Under the pieces are notes generated by a model, which made no database searches, was not told the origin of the DNA, and was given only the letters and a program-made list of their open reading frames with translations. A program made the position numbers and the translations under genes. Shown in pieces: positions 17,742 to 27,841 of a stretch of 64,000 nt of DNA. This stretch comes from Paenibacillus alvei DSM 29 (lineage in GTDB: Bacteria > Bacillota > Bacilli > Paenibacillales > Paenibacillaceae), in assembly GCF_000293805.1 (NCBI RefSeq), contig NZ_AMBZ01000001.1, forward strand, positions 524,001 to 588,000, given 5' to 3'. Within the stretch, counting starts at the first letter, position 1. Each line of letters opens with the position of its first letter.

Positions 17742-20465
17742 ATGGCAAGAACAGATGCTTTTTCTACAGCACGCGAGCTAACCGTCGGCAATCATTCCTA
17801 CCGTTATTACAGCTTGGAGGCGTTCGAGGCGCAAGGCCACGATATTTCCCGCCTTCCATTTTCGATCAAGGTGCTGCTTGAAGCAGCCCTGCGCCAATTC
17901 GATGGCCGCGCCATTACGAAGGATCACGTGAACCAAATCGCCAATTGGGCAAATGGCCGTGATGAGAATAAAGAGATTCCATTCATTCCAGCACGTATCG
18001 TGCTTCAGGACTTCACGGGCGTACCAGTCGTTGTCGATCTTGCAGCGATGCGGGATACAGTGAAAAAAGCCGGTGGAGATCCGAAGCAAATTAACCCGCT
18101 TGTTCCGGTTGATCTCGTAATCGACCACTCTGTCATGGTTGATGCATTCGGCTCAAAGGATGCTCTCGAATATAACATGAACGTGGAATTTGAGCGCAAT
18201 GAAGAGCGCTACCGCTTCCTTCGCTGGGCGCAAACCGCGTTCGACAACTTCCGTGCAGTACCGCCTGCAACAGGTATCGTTCACCAAGTTAACTTAGAAT
18301 ACTTGGCTTCCGTAGCTGCTACGAAGCAGGTCGATGGCGTTACCGAAGTATATCCTGACTCGCTCGTTGGCACAGACTCGCATACGACGATGATCAACGG
18401 TCTTGGCGTTGTAGGCTGGGGTGTCGGCGGTATTGAGGCAGAAGCTGGCATGCTCGGACAGCCGCTCTACTTCGTTACGCCAGAGGTAATCGGCTTCAAG
18501 CTGACAGGCAGCTTGGCGGAAGGCGCTACGGCGACTGACCTTGCGCTGACGGTTACCCAAATGCTGCGCAAGAAGGGCGTAGTCGGCAAGTTTGTTGAAT
18601 TCTTCGGCCCAGGCCTTGGAAACATCAGTTTGGCCGACCGCGCAACTGTAGCGAACATGGCTCCAGAATACGGAGCAACGATCGGCTTCTTCCCAGTTGA
18701 CCAAGAGACATTGAATTACATGAGATTGACTGGCCGCTCCGAAGAGCAAATCGAGCTCGTTAAGGCGTATTATACAGCTCAAGGATTATTCCGCACGGAG
18801 GCTACAGAAGATCCGGTGTTCACGGATGTCATTGAATTGGATCTCGGCTCGATCGTACCAAGCTTAGCAGGTCCAAAGCGCCCGCAGGATCGTGTGGAAC
18901 TGACGAACATGAAGCAATCCTTCCTTGATATCGTGCGTACGCCGATTGATAAGGGCGGATATGGACTCAGCGACGAGAAAATCGAACAGCAAGTTACTGT
19001 TGCTCATCCGAACGGTGAGACAACACAACTGAAGACAGGTGCTGTTGTGATCGCGGCGATCACCAGCTGTACGAATACTTCCAACCCTAGCGTAATGATC
19101 GGCGCAGGACTTGTTGCGAAGAAGGCGGTAGAGCGCGGCTTGAAGAAGCCAGCTTACGTGAAGAGCAGCTTGACTCCTGGTTCGCTGGTCGTTACAGAAT
19201 ATTTGAACAAATCCGGCTTGATCGAGCCGCTCGAAGCGCTTGGCTTCCACGTTGCTGGCTACGGTTGCGCTACATGTATCGGTAACTCTGGTCCGCTTCC
19301 TGACGAGGTAAGCAAGGCGATCGCAGATGAAGATATGACCGTTGCAGCTGTCTTGTCCGGTAACCGCAACTTCGAGGGCCGTGTCCATGCACAGGTAAAG
19401 GCGAACTACCTTGCTTCTCCTCCGCTCGTTGTGGCATATGCACTCGCAGGTACAGTCAACATCGACCTTGCGAGCGAGCCACTCGGCTACGACAACAACA
19501 ATGAGCCTGTATTCTTAAAGGATATTTGGCCTACATCTGAAGAAATTAAAGAAGCTGTTGCCCAAGCGATTTCGCCAGATATGTTCCGTGCCAAATACGA
19601 AAATGTATTTACGCAAAACGAACGCTGGAACTCCATTCCAGTTCCAGAAGGCGAATTGTATGAGTGGGATGAAAAGTCCACGTACATTCAGAATCCCCCG
19701 TTCTTCTCGAACCTCGGTTCTGAATTGAACGATATTGCAGATATCCGCGACGCGAAGGTATTGGCGCTGCTCGGCGATTCCGTAACAACTGACCATATTT
19801 CTCCAGCCGGCAATATTAAGGCAGACAGCCCAGCAGGAACATACTTGATCGATAACGGTGTTGCTCGTCAAGACTTCAACTCGTACGGTTCCCGCCGCGG
19901 CAACCACGAGGTCATGATGCGCGGTACATTCGCGAATATCCGCATCCGCAACCAGATTGCTCCAGGCACAGAGGGCGGCGTAACGAAGTACTTGCCTACG
20001 GATGAAGTCATGTCCATCTATGATGCTTCCATGAAGTATCAAGCGGAAGGGACGAACCTGATCGTTATTGCAGGTAAGGAATATGGTACAGGAAGCTCCC
20101 GTGACTGGGCTGCTAAGGGCACTTATTTGCTCGGCGCAAAAGCTGTTATCGCGGAAAGCTTCGAACGCATCCACCGTTCCAACCTTGTCGGTATGGGCGT
20201 GCTCCCGCTGCAATTCCAAGACGGAAACAGCTGGAAAACACTTGGCTTGACGGGAACAGAAACCTTCAGCATCGTTGGCTTGTCCAACAGCGTAGAGCCG
20301 GGACAAACCCTGCAAGTGCAGGCGACACGCGAAGACGGAACGCAATTCGAATTCCCGGTTACCGTTCGTCTCGACAGCATGGTTGATGTAGACTACTATC
20401 ATAACGGTGGTATCCTGCAAACGGTGCTCCGCCAAATGATTGCGCAAGAACGCTCGCACGCATAA
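17742..20465 (+). CDS. acnA: Aconitate hydratase
   Basis: 907 residues, the usual length for bacterial AcnA/CitB. It interconverts citrate and isocitrate in the TCA cycle and, in Bacillus, the apo-form binds mRNA (known for the family). The [4Fe-4S] ligands are visible in [13 protein letters not shown] and [13 protein letters not shown]. The substrate-binding swivel domain includes [15 protein letters not shown] near the C-terminus. The start is an ATG with AGGAGG upstream. It is monocistronic, with its own promoter and strong terminator. Confidence 0.97.
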   Translation: MARTDAFSTARELTVGNHSYRYYSLEAFEAQGHDISRLPFSIKVLLEAALRQFDGRAITKDHVNQIANWANGRDENKEIPFIPARIVLQDFTGVPVVVDLAAMRDTVKKAGGDPKQINPLVPVDLVIDHSVMVDAFGSKDALEYNMNVEFERNEERYRFLRWAQTAFDNFRAVPPATGIVHQVNLEYLASVAATKQVDGVTEVYPDSLVGTDSHTTMINGLGVVGWGVGGIEAEAGMLGQPLYFVTPEVIGFKLTGSLAEGATATDLALTVTQMLRKKGVVGKFVEFFGPGLGNISLADRATVANMAPEYGATIGFFPVDQETLNYMRLTGRSEEQIELVKAYYTAQGLFRTEATEDPVFTDVIELDLGSIVPSLAGPKRPQDRVELTNMKQSFLDIVRTPIDKGGYGLSDEKIEQQVTVAHPNGETTQLKTGAVVIAAITSCTNTSNPSVMIGAGLVAKKAVERGLKKPAYVKSSLTPGSLVVTEYLNKSGLIEPLEALGFHVAGYGCATCIGNSGPLPDEVSKAIADEDMTVAAVLSGNRNFEGRVHAQVKANYLASPPLVVAYALAGTVNIDLASEPLGYDNNNEPVFLKDIWPTSEEIKEAVAQAISPDMFRAKYENVFTQNERWNSIPVPEGELYEWDEKSTYIQNPPFFSNLGSELNDIADIRDAKVLALLGDSVTTDHISPAGNIKADSPAGTYLIDNGVARQDFNSYGSRRGNHEVMMRGTFANIRIRNQIAPGTEGGVTKYLPTDEVMSIYDASMKYQAEGTNLIVIAGKEYGTGSSRDWAAKGTYLLGAKAVIAESFERIHRSNLVGMGVLPLQFQDGNSWKTLGLTGTETFSIVGLSNSVEPGQTLQVQATREDGTQFEFPVTVRLDSMVDVDYYHNGGILQTVLRQMIAQERSHA

Positions 20466-20501
20466 CCATAAATAAGATCGGCCCAACATTGTAAATGAAA
20501 G

Positions 20502-20567
20502 AGCACCCCTTACAGCAATATTGGCAGGGCACCTTATGTGTTCATCCAATAAAGTGTAAGGGGTGCT
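20502..20567 (+). terminator. Terminator of acnA
   Basis: 13-bp perfect arms (AGCACCCCTTACA at 20502-20514 and complement at 20555-20567) enclose a 40-nt loop that itself has a TATTGG/CCAATA stem. A T-run follows directly. Confidence 0.85.
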
Positions 20568-20570
20568 TTT

Positions 20571-20809
20571 TAGTTCAAAGAAAAAAGAGAAGTATAACTC
20601 AACAATTTACGGCTGTAATGATGGTAATGAAAAGCTCAGCAATGGCAGCTTCAGCTATCTCCCTCTTCTGCAAGTTTTCTCTGTATGGAGAGCTGTTCAC
20701 GTCTCAACTCCATCTGTTTTCTTTGAGAGTCACACACATCTAAACGCCGACCGAATCCGAAAGGAATCAACCTACGCCTTCTCGTTTCTATATAAACGTC
20801 AACCTGAGA
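20571..20809. other. Non-coding stretch
   Basis: No start/RBS combination, conserved protein or RNA structure that I can support. It separates acnA from a decaying gene patch. Confidence 0.4.
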
Positions 20810-20944
20810 TTACTCTGTAGGAATCGTTAGGTCGATTCCGAGCGTTTCTTTCAAGCCTGCCGCCCCCGACTCCGTTATATGAATGGCCCTCGTATCCGGC
20901 AGCCTCTTTATCCAGCCCAGCTCCAGTATTCTTTCCGCATCAAC
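20810..20944 (-). pseudogene. 3' remnant of an ArsR-family regulator
   Basis: Minus-strand reading from about 20944 gives VDAERILELGWIKRLPDTR then AIHITESGAAGLKETLGIDL and TIPTE before TAA. This is the C-terminal wing of an ArsR-type winged-helix regulator (the LGWIRR.P.SRA..LT..G pattern). The N-terminal two thirds, including the recognition helix, are missing: an in-frame TAG sits right before the fragment and the neighbouring gene starts 2 bp further on. It therefore looks like a deletion junction. Confidence 0.7.
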
Positions 20945-20946
20945 CT

Positions 20947-21557
20947 ATGGAAACGAGCAAACAAAAAATCGCAATAAAACACATTCAACCGAAAATCCTC
21001 TATTATGGAACACCCGTTATTTTATTAAGCACCTTAAATGAAGATGGAACTGTCAATATTAGCCCCCTGTCCTCCTCTTGGGCGTTAGGGAAATGCGTTG
21101 TGCTCGGAATCGGGCTAGAAAGCAAAGCAATTGAAAATCTACAGCGTCATCAAGAATGCGTCATCAATGTGCCAAGTCCTGATTTGTGGGGAAATGTCGA
21201 AAAGCTGGCGCCTTATACAGGAAAGCAGCAGGTTCCTGAATGGAAGCTGCCGGTAGGGTTTTCTTATTATAAGGATAAATACGAGGCAGGTGAACTGACG
21301 CCGATTGAGTCATTTGCCGTACAGCCTACACGCATTGTGGAATGCCCGATTCAAATTGAAGCACGGGTGAGACATATCCGTATCCCCGAGCATACTTCAT
21401 TGTCGAGACGGAAGCTGTTCATGTGCATGCCCACCAGCATATCCTCATCGACGATAATCATATCGATCCTCGGAAATGGAGTCCTCTGATTTATAACTTC
21501 CGCCATTACTTCGGATTGAGTGCTGAGCTGGGTAAGACATACCGAGCAGAAACATAA
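20947..21557 (+). pseudogene. Flavin reductase-like protein gene with a frameshift
   Basis: The N-terminal 150 residues read well as a flavin reductase/FMN-binding split-barrel protein (ILYYGTPVILLSTLNEDG, ISPLSSSWALG, ENLQRHQECVINVPS). At 21384-21388 the frame breaks in a C-run (ATC CCC GAG). One more C gives RIPRAYFIVETEAVHVHAHQ, then HILIDDNHIDPRKWSPLIYN and FRHYFGLSAELGKTYRAET, ending at 21557. The ATG has no ribosome binding site and abuts the ArsR remnant, so the native promoter seems deleted as well. It is probably not functional. Confidence 0.75.
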
Positions 21558-21766
21558 ATCAGCAAAAAAAGCCGCCGTACCGGAAAAGTAAGATCCTTTT
21601 TCCTGTCAGCGTATTTATCATTCCAAGTTGAACATGTATGTGAAAATTGTGCATCTTCCCCTTTGGAACTGCCCTCGCTGCCCCTTGTTCTTTTGCATAC
21701 TCTATTCATAGAGTCTATTCACGGCATATTGCAACTGAAACAATCTGCAAAAGGAGGGCTGGAGTG

Positions 21767-22851
21767 ATGAATATATTTCCGAATCAGACTTATAAACGAA
21801 CCCGAGACTGGGCTGCCGGAACCGCTCTTAACCTTCAACAATTTCAAGAACGATATCGTGTGATTTATCCTAGTGAAACGATTATGCTGCCCCGCCCAAA
21901 GGAGTGGACACGCCTCGATGGGGATCTACCTGTCACTTTGATGAGGCATTCGTGGCAGTAATACCGGGAGGAAGGGTCATGACAGGGAGCGGTCACGTCG
22001 TAACCCCCGACCATTTCCGGCTTCAAGACGTTGAACTTCCCCCTTATCCTTACCCGTTCAATGAGCTTCCTGAGCCGCAATATACGCCAGAAACTGTAGC
22101 CACATTAATGTGGGGCTGGAATATTCCCGGCTATGCATATCACCAAGCTATTTTTGGGCATTGGTTTTTTGATTATTTGCCTCGCATTCATTTGCTGGAG
22201 CAGAGCGGAATCGCTATCGACAAGTATTTGGTTGGCCAACTGACGCATTCTTTCCAATATGAGTCGCTGCAAATGATCGGCTTTCCGATGGAAAAATTAA
22301 TTCAAGTTGACCGCAACGATTTCCATTTGGTCGCAAACAAGCTGGTCGTGCCGGCCATCCCGTTCCTTATTGGCGGGTGTCCACGCTGGGCCAATCAATT
22401 TATTCTCACCCGTTTGAAAGATACTTCCATCGCTCCCCGTCCTGGCTATGAACGAATCTATGTCAGCCGCCAAGATGCATTCGCTCGTCACGTCATCAAT
22501 GAAGAGGAAGTCATGCAGGTTTTGGCCGAGAAGGGCTTTGTCCGCATTGTGCTTACACCGCTGTCCACGGCGGAGAAGATTGCAATCTATTCATCCGCGC
22601 AAGTTATCGTCTCGCCGTTCGGAAGCGGAAGCATTAATACCGTGTTTTGTAATCCAGGCTCTACATTGATCGAACTGACGCCGATAACGGTTATGGATGG
22701 ATACTTTTGGAAGATAAGCAATCATGCAGGGATGAATTACTATGAGGTTCTATGTGATATCGAGCAGCCGCCAAAACCGCTCGCTGGCTTTGATAATCTG
22801 ATCGTCAACATCGACAAGCTAAAGCACGTGCTTCATATGGCAGGCATTTAA
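21767..22851 (+). pseudogene. Family 61 glycosyltransferase-like gene with a frameshift
   Basis: The ATG at 21767 has AAGGAGGG 8 nt upstream. The first 55 residues (MNIFPNQTYKRTRDWAAGTA onward to RLDGDLP) break at about 21928-21932. The protein continues in the next frame as CHFDEAFVAVIPGGRVMTGSG to 22851, so one base is missing. The body has the GT61 (DUF563) signature: NIPGYAYHQAIFGHWFFDYLPRI, YERIYVSRQDA, VIVSPFGSGSINTVFCNPGSTLIELTP. Such enzymes transfer sugars such as xylose or GlcNAc in glycan decoration. With the SLH protein next door it could have served cell-surface glycosylation. Confidence 0.75.
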
Positions 22852-22972
22852 GTATCTAAGTATTTTAGTATTTAAGGCATGCCTGCCATATGGTGGGCCA
22901 AGATCCCAGTGAGGATTAGGGGCCAGCACAGGACAAGATCAATAAACGCAACATCCTTATCGATTACAAAAA

Positions 22973-23020
22973 AGAAAGCATTGCTTTATACCCACTGTGT
23001 GGAATGAAGCAATGCTTTCT
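22973..23020 (-). terminator. Terminator for the SLH-domain gene
   Basis: A 14-bp perfect stem (AGAAAGCATTGCTT and complement) with a 20-nt loop is followed on the minus strand by a six-T run. It lies downstream of the minus-strand SLH gene and could also stop the plus-strand GT61 transcript. Confidence 0.85.
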
Positions 23021-23095
23021 CCTCTAATCGGCACCTTTCCGTTTCCGATCCTGAATCACTCATTAAAGAATGGGAACGGAAAAAACGTAATGCTA

Positions 23096-24065
23096 TTAAT
23101 CCGTAATTTCTACCACGACAACATTACCGCCAAACGGATCCAAGCGATATTGCCCTGAAGCCAAGCCCTGGGTTATGATCCCCGCCGCCATATACGTATG
23201 TATTTCCTTTGACCTTCACGTTGTTCAAATGAACATCGCCTTCACCAACTTGTTTGCCGATAATCAGGTCCCCGTCAATAACGGTGTTTTGCAGTGTTAC
23301 TCCTGCCGCATTGATGAAAACCGTGCCTTTCAATTGCTGCTCTCCCGTTGTGGGACCGTGTACACCTTCCGCACCAATCCATGTGCCATAAGCATCGAAG
23401 ACACGATCGAGCAGTGTAATTGCTTCAGAATCGCGTGATTCCTTGATTCGGGCGGAAGGAGCTATCTGCATATCCCTTCATCAGCCCTTGTTCGGTTACC
23501 GCGGCAACCGCCGCTTGCGCCCATGTCGCGATCCGCTTACTGTCCTTCCAAGGCAAGTTGCGCTCAGAGGATGCGAGCTTCATTATCGTTTGCAAGGACA
23601 CTGCCGCCTCTAGGCGCGTTAATGTCTCTTGCGGTTTGAATTGCTTAGTGCCATGCCCTTTCATATAGCCTGCGTTGACAACTGCCGCTATATCTTGGGT
23701 GTACCATTTCTTCTCTGCCACATCGATAAAGCCCGGCTGCTTGCCTGGCTGTGGCTGGAACATGCGTCCTAGCAGCGCTGCCCACTCCGCTCGCGTCACC
23801 ATTCGATTTGGGACAAAGGATTGCGCCTCATTGCCTTGCACAACACCGCGCTTGCTCCATTTTAGTGCCGTCTGCTGCGCCCAATGGCCTGACAAATCCG
23901 TGTACAATACCTTCGAATTGTCATTGTCCTCCTGAATGCCCCCCCATCCTACTATCCTTCGAGTCATTCATTGCCGCATGTGCCGGTGCAGCCATTGGTG
24001 AAGAGCAAGCTGCTGACTAGCAAGCTGGACAACCATGTTCTCCAATTGTCTTTCAATTCTTTCAT
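23096..24065 (-). pseudogene. S-layer-homology domain protein with several frameshifts
   Basis: Reading across frames reconstructs a signal peptide (TWLSSLLVSSLLFT then AAPAHA), SLH repeats (YTDLSGHWAQQTALKWSKRG; FIDVAEKKWYTQDIAAVVNA; LPWKDSKRIATWAQAAVAAV) and a C-terminal beta-rich domain (GTVFINAAGVTLQNTVIDGD, then GLASGQYRLDPFGGNVVVVE ending ITD at 23096). Frame changes occur near 24000, in a seven-G run at 23939-23945, near 23435 (ITRF stop versus TRDSEAITLLDRVF) and near 23168. SLH domains anchor proteins to pyruvylated secondary wall polymer. With four lesions this is a pseudogene unless the local sequence quality is poor. Confidence 0.75.
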
Positions 24066-24368
24066 CCCCTAACGTATATCTAAGCTGCTATATTAGTTCC
24101 AAATACTCATTTCATTCTTTTTTAACATTTATGAATAAGTATTTAGACCTTCTCACTCCGTACAGGAAGAGGTTCTTTAGATCTACCCCTTTTTGCCTTA
24201 CTTGTTATTGGAAAGTAGATTGAAAATGTTAATATGATCGTTAAAATTTCAACCATTATCATGACCATATGATAGGTATTCGCATAGGATAAAACACATA
24301 ATTCGAAGTGGCTTCACGCTTCCGAAATCTATGTTAACGCTTGCAATATTTTTTGGGGGGCGATTCCA
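24066..24368. other. AT-rich divergent intergenic region
   Basis: It holds the start-side of the SLH gene and the upstream region of the permease. On the plus strand TTGAAA-16-TAAAAT near 24220-24247 is a possible promoter. No gene seen. Confidence 0.35.
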
Positions 24369-25775
24369 TTGGATGTCACGCTTGTCGGGATACACTGGTT
24401 GTATCTCTTGTTCATTGGGCTTATTATTGGCTTTCTCATCATGCGGAGGGATACAACAATCGTATGTATGGCGGGGATTTTCCTGCTGGGCTTGCTTGCG
24501 ACTGCCTCAGTCAGCTCAGCGGTCAGCGGCATTTTCACCAGCTTCATTTATGCCATTAGAGAATTACTTGGCACCATTCTTATCATTTCTATTATTGTTG
24601 CGATGAGCCGCGTGCTTCTCGCATCCGGCATTAATGAAACAATGGTTTCACCGTTCACCAAGCTTATGCGCGGACCCGCGCTTGCCTACTGGACGGTCGG
24701 GATCGTTATGGTTGTCATCAGCACCTTCTTCTGGCCCTCTCCCGGCGTTGCCCTTATTGGCGCTGTCCTGCTGCCTGCCGCGATTCGCGTAGGGCTGCCG
24801 CCGCTAGCTGTAGCAATGGCTATGAACCTATTCGGTCACGGAATCGCGTTATCCGGTGACTTCATTATTCAGGGAGCTCCGAAGCTTACCGCCGATGCTG
24901 CCGCATTGCCGGTGAAAAGCATCCTTGAAGCAAGTGTCCCGCTCGTGCTCGTAATGGGAATTGCAACAACATTCGTTGCTTTCTGGATGATGCGCCGCGA
25001 TATGGGACTCGGACGTCTGACTATGAGCACGGGAATCGCTAAAAACAACGACCGCAGCAGCTTCGAAGTGACCCGTATCCCCTTATCCCCTGTCGCAAAA
25101 ATGATTTTAGCCATTCTTATTCCCCTCCTCTTCGTTATCGACCTCATCATGTTGTTCCAGCTAAATCTTCAGGGCGGGGAAGCAACTGCGCTTGTCGGCG
25201 GGACGGCTGCAATTATCCTCATCACGGTTACTCTACTTACGCATCGCTTGCAGGCATTAGAGCAGACGACCAGCTATTTGGTCGATGGCTTTCAGTTCGG
25301 CTTCAAGGTGTTTGGCCCCGTCATTCCGATTGCAGCCTTCTTCTATTTAGGCGACTCTGCCTTCTTCGAAATCTTCGGTAAAACCCTGCCCTCCGCTTCA
25401 CACGGCATTGTGAACGATTTAGGGATTGCGCTTGCGCACAGTGTTCCTCTCCATCCGGCTGCCGGCGCAATTACGCTCACCATCGTTGGCGCAATTACAG
25501 GACTGGATGGCTCGGGATTTTCAGGCATCTCGCTCGCTGGCTCCATCGCAGCTCTATTCGGTACCGCCATTGGCGGCGGAACCGACACCCTGACTGCTCT
25601 TGGCCAAGTAGCTGCAATCTGGGTCGGAGGCGGAACACTCATCCCTTGGGCGCTCATTCCCGCTGCAGCTATATGCGGAGTCAGCCCATTCGAGCTGGCG
25701 CGCCGGAACCTCGTTCCGGTTATCATCGGTTTAACCGTGACGACATTTGTTGCGATGCTGCTGCTTTTCTTATAA
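24369..25775 (+). CDS. Multi-pass permease, ion-transporter-like
   Basis: 468 residues with about 11-12 hydrophobic segments spread evenly. Conserved-looking loops are FWPSPGVALIGAVLLPAAIR, LFGHGIALSGDFIIQGAPKL and the glycine-rich GLDGSGFSGISLAGSIAALF followed by GTAIGGGTDTLTALGQ. The re-entrant Gly/Ser-rich loops in two halves resemble carriers of the IT superfamily (CitMHS/GntP/ArsB-like), with organic anions as likely substrates, but I cannot name the substrate. The start is TTG with a GGGGGG tract 7 nt upstream. It stands alone, with a hairpin immediately after the stop. Confidence 0.7.
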   Translation: MDVTLVGIHWLYLLFIGLIIGFLIMRRDTTIVCMAGIFLLGLLATASVSSAVSGIFTSFIYAIRELLGTILIISIIVAMSRVLLASGINETMVSPFTKLMRGPALAYWTVGIVMVVISTFFWPSPGVALIGAVLLPAAIRVGLPPLAVAMAMNLFGHGIALSGDFIIQGAPKLTADAAALPVKSILEASVPLVLVMGIATTFVAFWMMRRDMGLGRLTMSTGIAKNNDRSSFEVTRIPLSPVAKMILAILIPLLFVIDLIMLFQLNLQGGEATALVGGTAAIILITVTLLTHRLQALEQTTSYLVDGFQFGFKVFGPVIPIAAFFYLGDSAFFEIFGKTLPSASHGIVNDLGIALAHSVPLHPAAGAITLTIVGAITGLDGSGFSGISLAGSIAALFGTAIGGGTDTLTALGQVAAIWVGGGTLIPWALIPAAAICGVSPFELARRNLVPVIIGLTVTTFVAMLLLFL

Positions 25776-25780
25776 CAACA

Positions 25781-25822
25781 AGTCCCGCCTGCCACCACTT
25801 TACAGCAACGACAGGCGGGACT
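25781..25822 (+). terminator. Terminator-like hairpin after the permease gene
   Basis: An 11-bp perfect stem (AGTCCCGCCTG and complement) with a 20-nt loop, followed by an alternating AT tract rather than a pure T-run. Confidence 0.6.
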
Positions 25823-25911
25823 ATATATATGTCTAATCCAGCATTATCTAGACTCTTTTCAGCGTATTCATTTCAATTATGCCTGACAGATTCCCAGTTT
25901 ACTGTTCATCA

Positions 25912-26622
25912 TCATTTATTGTGCTTATCCTCGCTTTTGTGTTTGCCATCCCCATTACTTCCATGATCCATTGACTTGTTCATACTGCCATTATGCATGC
26001 CGCCATTTTTCATTCTCTCTTTTCGCTTCAAATAGCGTTGGTGGGATATTTCATCAATTTCCTTCCACGTTGCTTCCTTGCCCTTTAGCGCTTGATTGTC
26101 CGACACGAACTTCTTTGCCGCGTCCTGTGTAGCGAACAACGCATAGCCATATTTCATCGGTGTCTTAATTTCCGCCTTTACCGGAGTTGAATCCTTCGCT
26201 GACACCCATTCCAAGGTACTATAATCTCTTACCCAGGATGCGGCCGGCTTCTCTTTCATATCTCGCTCATAATTCAATAAGCAGCCGACATCGTCAAAAT
26301 AGAGATGCTGGCCATCTGCTGTCTGCATTTGCGCTGTAAACATCCCCATATCTTCTTCTCTCAAATAGATTTTCATTTGGCAAAAGGCGCATAAGTCCTC
26401 ATGAGTTGGCTCCTCCGTATGTGGTGCAGCCAGCTCTTGCTTGGATTGTGTCTTATTTTCAGTTGATTGGCTAGCGAGTTCCTTCCCCGTATTCGAAATC
26501 GCTGCTCCTTCAACTGGTGCCGCAGCTTGTCCGCCCTTCTCTCCCGCATGGTCTGCACCGCCGCATCCAGCCAGCATACTCAGCATTATGATCGAACAAA
26601 TAAAAATAGTTAACCCCTTTTT
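25912..26622 (-). CDS. NosL-like copper-binding lipoprotein with His/Met-rich tail
   Basis: 236 residues from the ATG at 26622 (GGAGGG upstream). Lipobox LAGC at about 18-21, then a low-complexity Ala/Glu/Gln linker, then a NosL domain: DLCAFCQMKI with the Cys-x-x-Cys-x-Met copper motif, HLYFDDVGCLLNY, and a WV..Y/F.....P.K pattern. NosL delivers Cu(I) to the periplasmic/extracytoplasmic enzyme N2O reductase (known). The C-terminus carries an extra tail rich in Met, His, Lys and Asn (GGMHNGSMNKSMDHGS), which suggests additional metal binding. It is transcribed away from the nos-like operon, with a 214-bp shared upstream region. Confidence 0.82.
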   Translation of the reverse strand, partial: KKGLTIFICSIIMLSMLAGCGGADHAGEKGGQAAAPVEGAAISNTGKELASQSTENKTQSKQELAAPHTEEPTHEDLCAFCQMKIYLREEDMGMFTAQMQTADGQHLYFDDVGCLLNYERDMKEKPAASWVRDYSTLEWVSAKDSTPVKAEIKTPMKYGYALFATQDAAKKFVSDNQALKGKEATWKEIDEISHQRYLKRKERMKNGGMHNGSMNKSMDHGSNGDGKHKSEDKHNK

Positions 26623-26836
26623 CATATAACACCCTCCACGATGGAATTCATTGACAAAACAAATGCTAGCAAGCAATTGTGAGGAGATTGTGAAGGAAGT
26701 GAAATGAATTGTTGAACTTTATGTTGCAATTTTCCAAAAAGAAGTACAAAACTTCATAGATTTGATCAGATTTTATGTCTAAAGCCGCTATAATGTTGCT
26801 ATATTCCATTTTTTGAATAACAGGAGGAAGCGCCTT

Positions 26837-27823
26837 ATGCGCCCTGCATCTCTCATACTCAAGCTGCTGCCTATGCTTGTGCCGCTCGCTCTTGCTTTTG
26901 TTCTTGCCGGGTGCGGCAAGGAGCATTTCCAGCCCGTAGAGCAGCAGCCTATTATCGCCAGCGCCAATGTGAAGGATCACAGTCTCACCTTCCTTGATCC
27001 TTCCCGTAATAAAGTGTCTGCAACCTGGCAGCTTGATTTTCCGCTAAGCGGCGCCCTATTCCTCGGACAAGATCAGTTACTTGTCTACGGCAAGCAAGCG
27101 GACAAGGCCCTTATTTATCAATTGTCTACAGGAAAGCAGATCAAGACGTGGAACGTAGGCAAAGGTGTGGCTAATGCGCTGCTGTCCCATTCGAAGCAGC
27201 TTGTCTATGTTGTCGATCAGCACCATAAATCCATTCGTGCTTTCCGCCTGGACGGCACGCTTGAGTACGAGGTGCCTGTCGGCAAGCAGCCCCTGCATAT
27301 GTATGAAGCGAAGGACGGAAGCAGGCTGTACGTCATCAATTTTGATGATACGACAATGTCCATTATCGACACAAAATCACACAAGGTTGTACAAACTTTC
27401 GGCATTAATGAATCTTCAGCTGGCGGACTGCTCTTGGACGATCGACGTGAGCTGTGGGTTGGCGGCCACGGAACCGGAGCAGAGGTCGAGTCGGACATCC
27501 ATGTGTACAACATGGATACTGGGTTGCTGATTCGACGCATCCCAGCTCCTTATATGCCCGTAAGCTTCGCTCAGACGAATACAGGCATATTTGCATTGAG
27601 CCACGGTTCCAATACGCTCCGCAAGTTCGATCGGAGCGCCGGCGCTGAGCTTGGCACGCTCAAAATTGGCGCCAATCCTTTTGAAATGAAGGCCATTGGC
27701 AGCTACTTATACGTCGCTAGCTATGACAGCAACGAAATCTATATTATCGATCCCGAGTCACTCACCGTCAGCTCAATCATTCCCGTGGGTCAGGGGCCAT
27801 TCCAGATCCTGTCCAACTCATAA
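26837..27823 (+). CDS. YVTN/YncE-type beta-propeller lipoprotein
   Basis: 328 residues from the ATG at 26837, 9 nt after AGGAGG. The lipobox VLAGC lies near residue 21-25, so the protein is exported and lipid-anchored. The body is built of about six to seven blades with repeated cores such as VVDQHHKSIRAFRLDGTLEYEVPVG, YVINFDDTTMSIIDTKSHKVVQTF, YVASYDSNEIYIIDPESLTVSSI. This is the YVTN beta-propeller pattern. It is the first gene of a seven-gene operon with a two-component system and nosDLYF homologues. N2O reductase also has a beta-propeller domain, but this protein lacks the cupredoxin half, so it cannot be NosZ. It may be a ligand-binding or assembly partner. Confidence 0.82.
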   Translation: MRPASLILKLLPMLVPLALAFVLAGCGKEHFQPVEQQPIIASANVKDHSLTFLDPSRNKVSATWQLDFPLSGALFLGQDQLLVYGKQADKALIYQLSTGKQIKTWNVGKGVANALLSHSKQLVYVVDQHHKSIRAFRLDGTLEYEVPVGKQPLHMYEAKDGSRLYVINFDDTTMSIIDTKSHKVVQTFGINESSAGGLLLDDRRELWVGGHGTGAEVESDIHVYNMDTGLLIRRIPAPYMPVSFAQTNTGIFALSHGSNTLRKFDRSAGAELGTLKIGANPFEMKAIGSYLYVASYDSNEIYIIDPESLTVSSIIPVGQGPFQILSNS

Positions 27824-27841
27824 GCACAAGGAGGAGCAAGC

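Noticed and set aside
19515-20549. 344-codon open frame antisense to acnA
   Set aside because: It runs fully against a well-conserved aconitase gene, has no ribosome binding site and reads as low-similarity sequence; a typical shadow frame.
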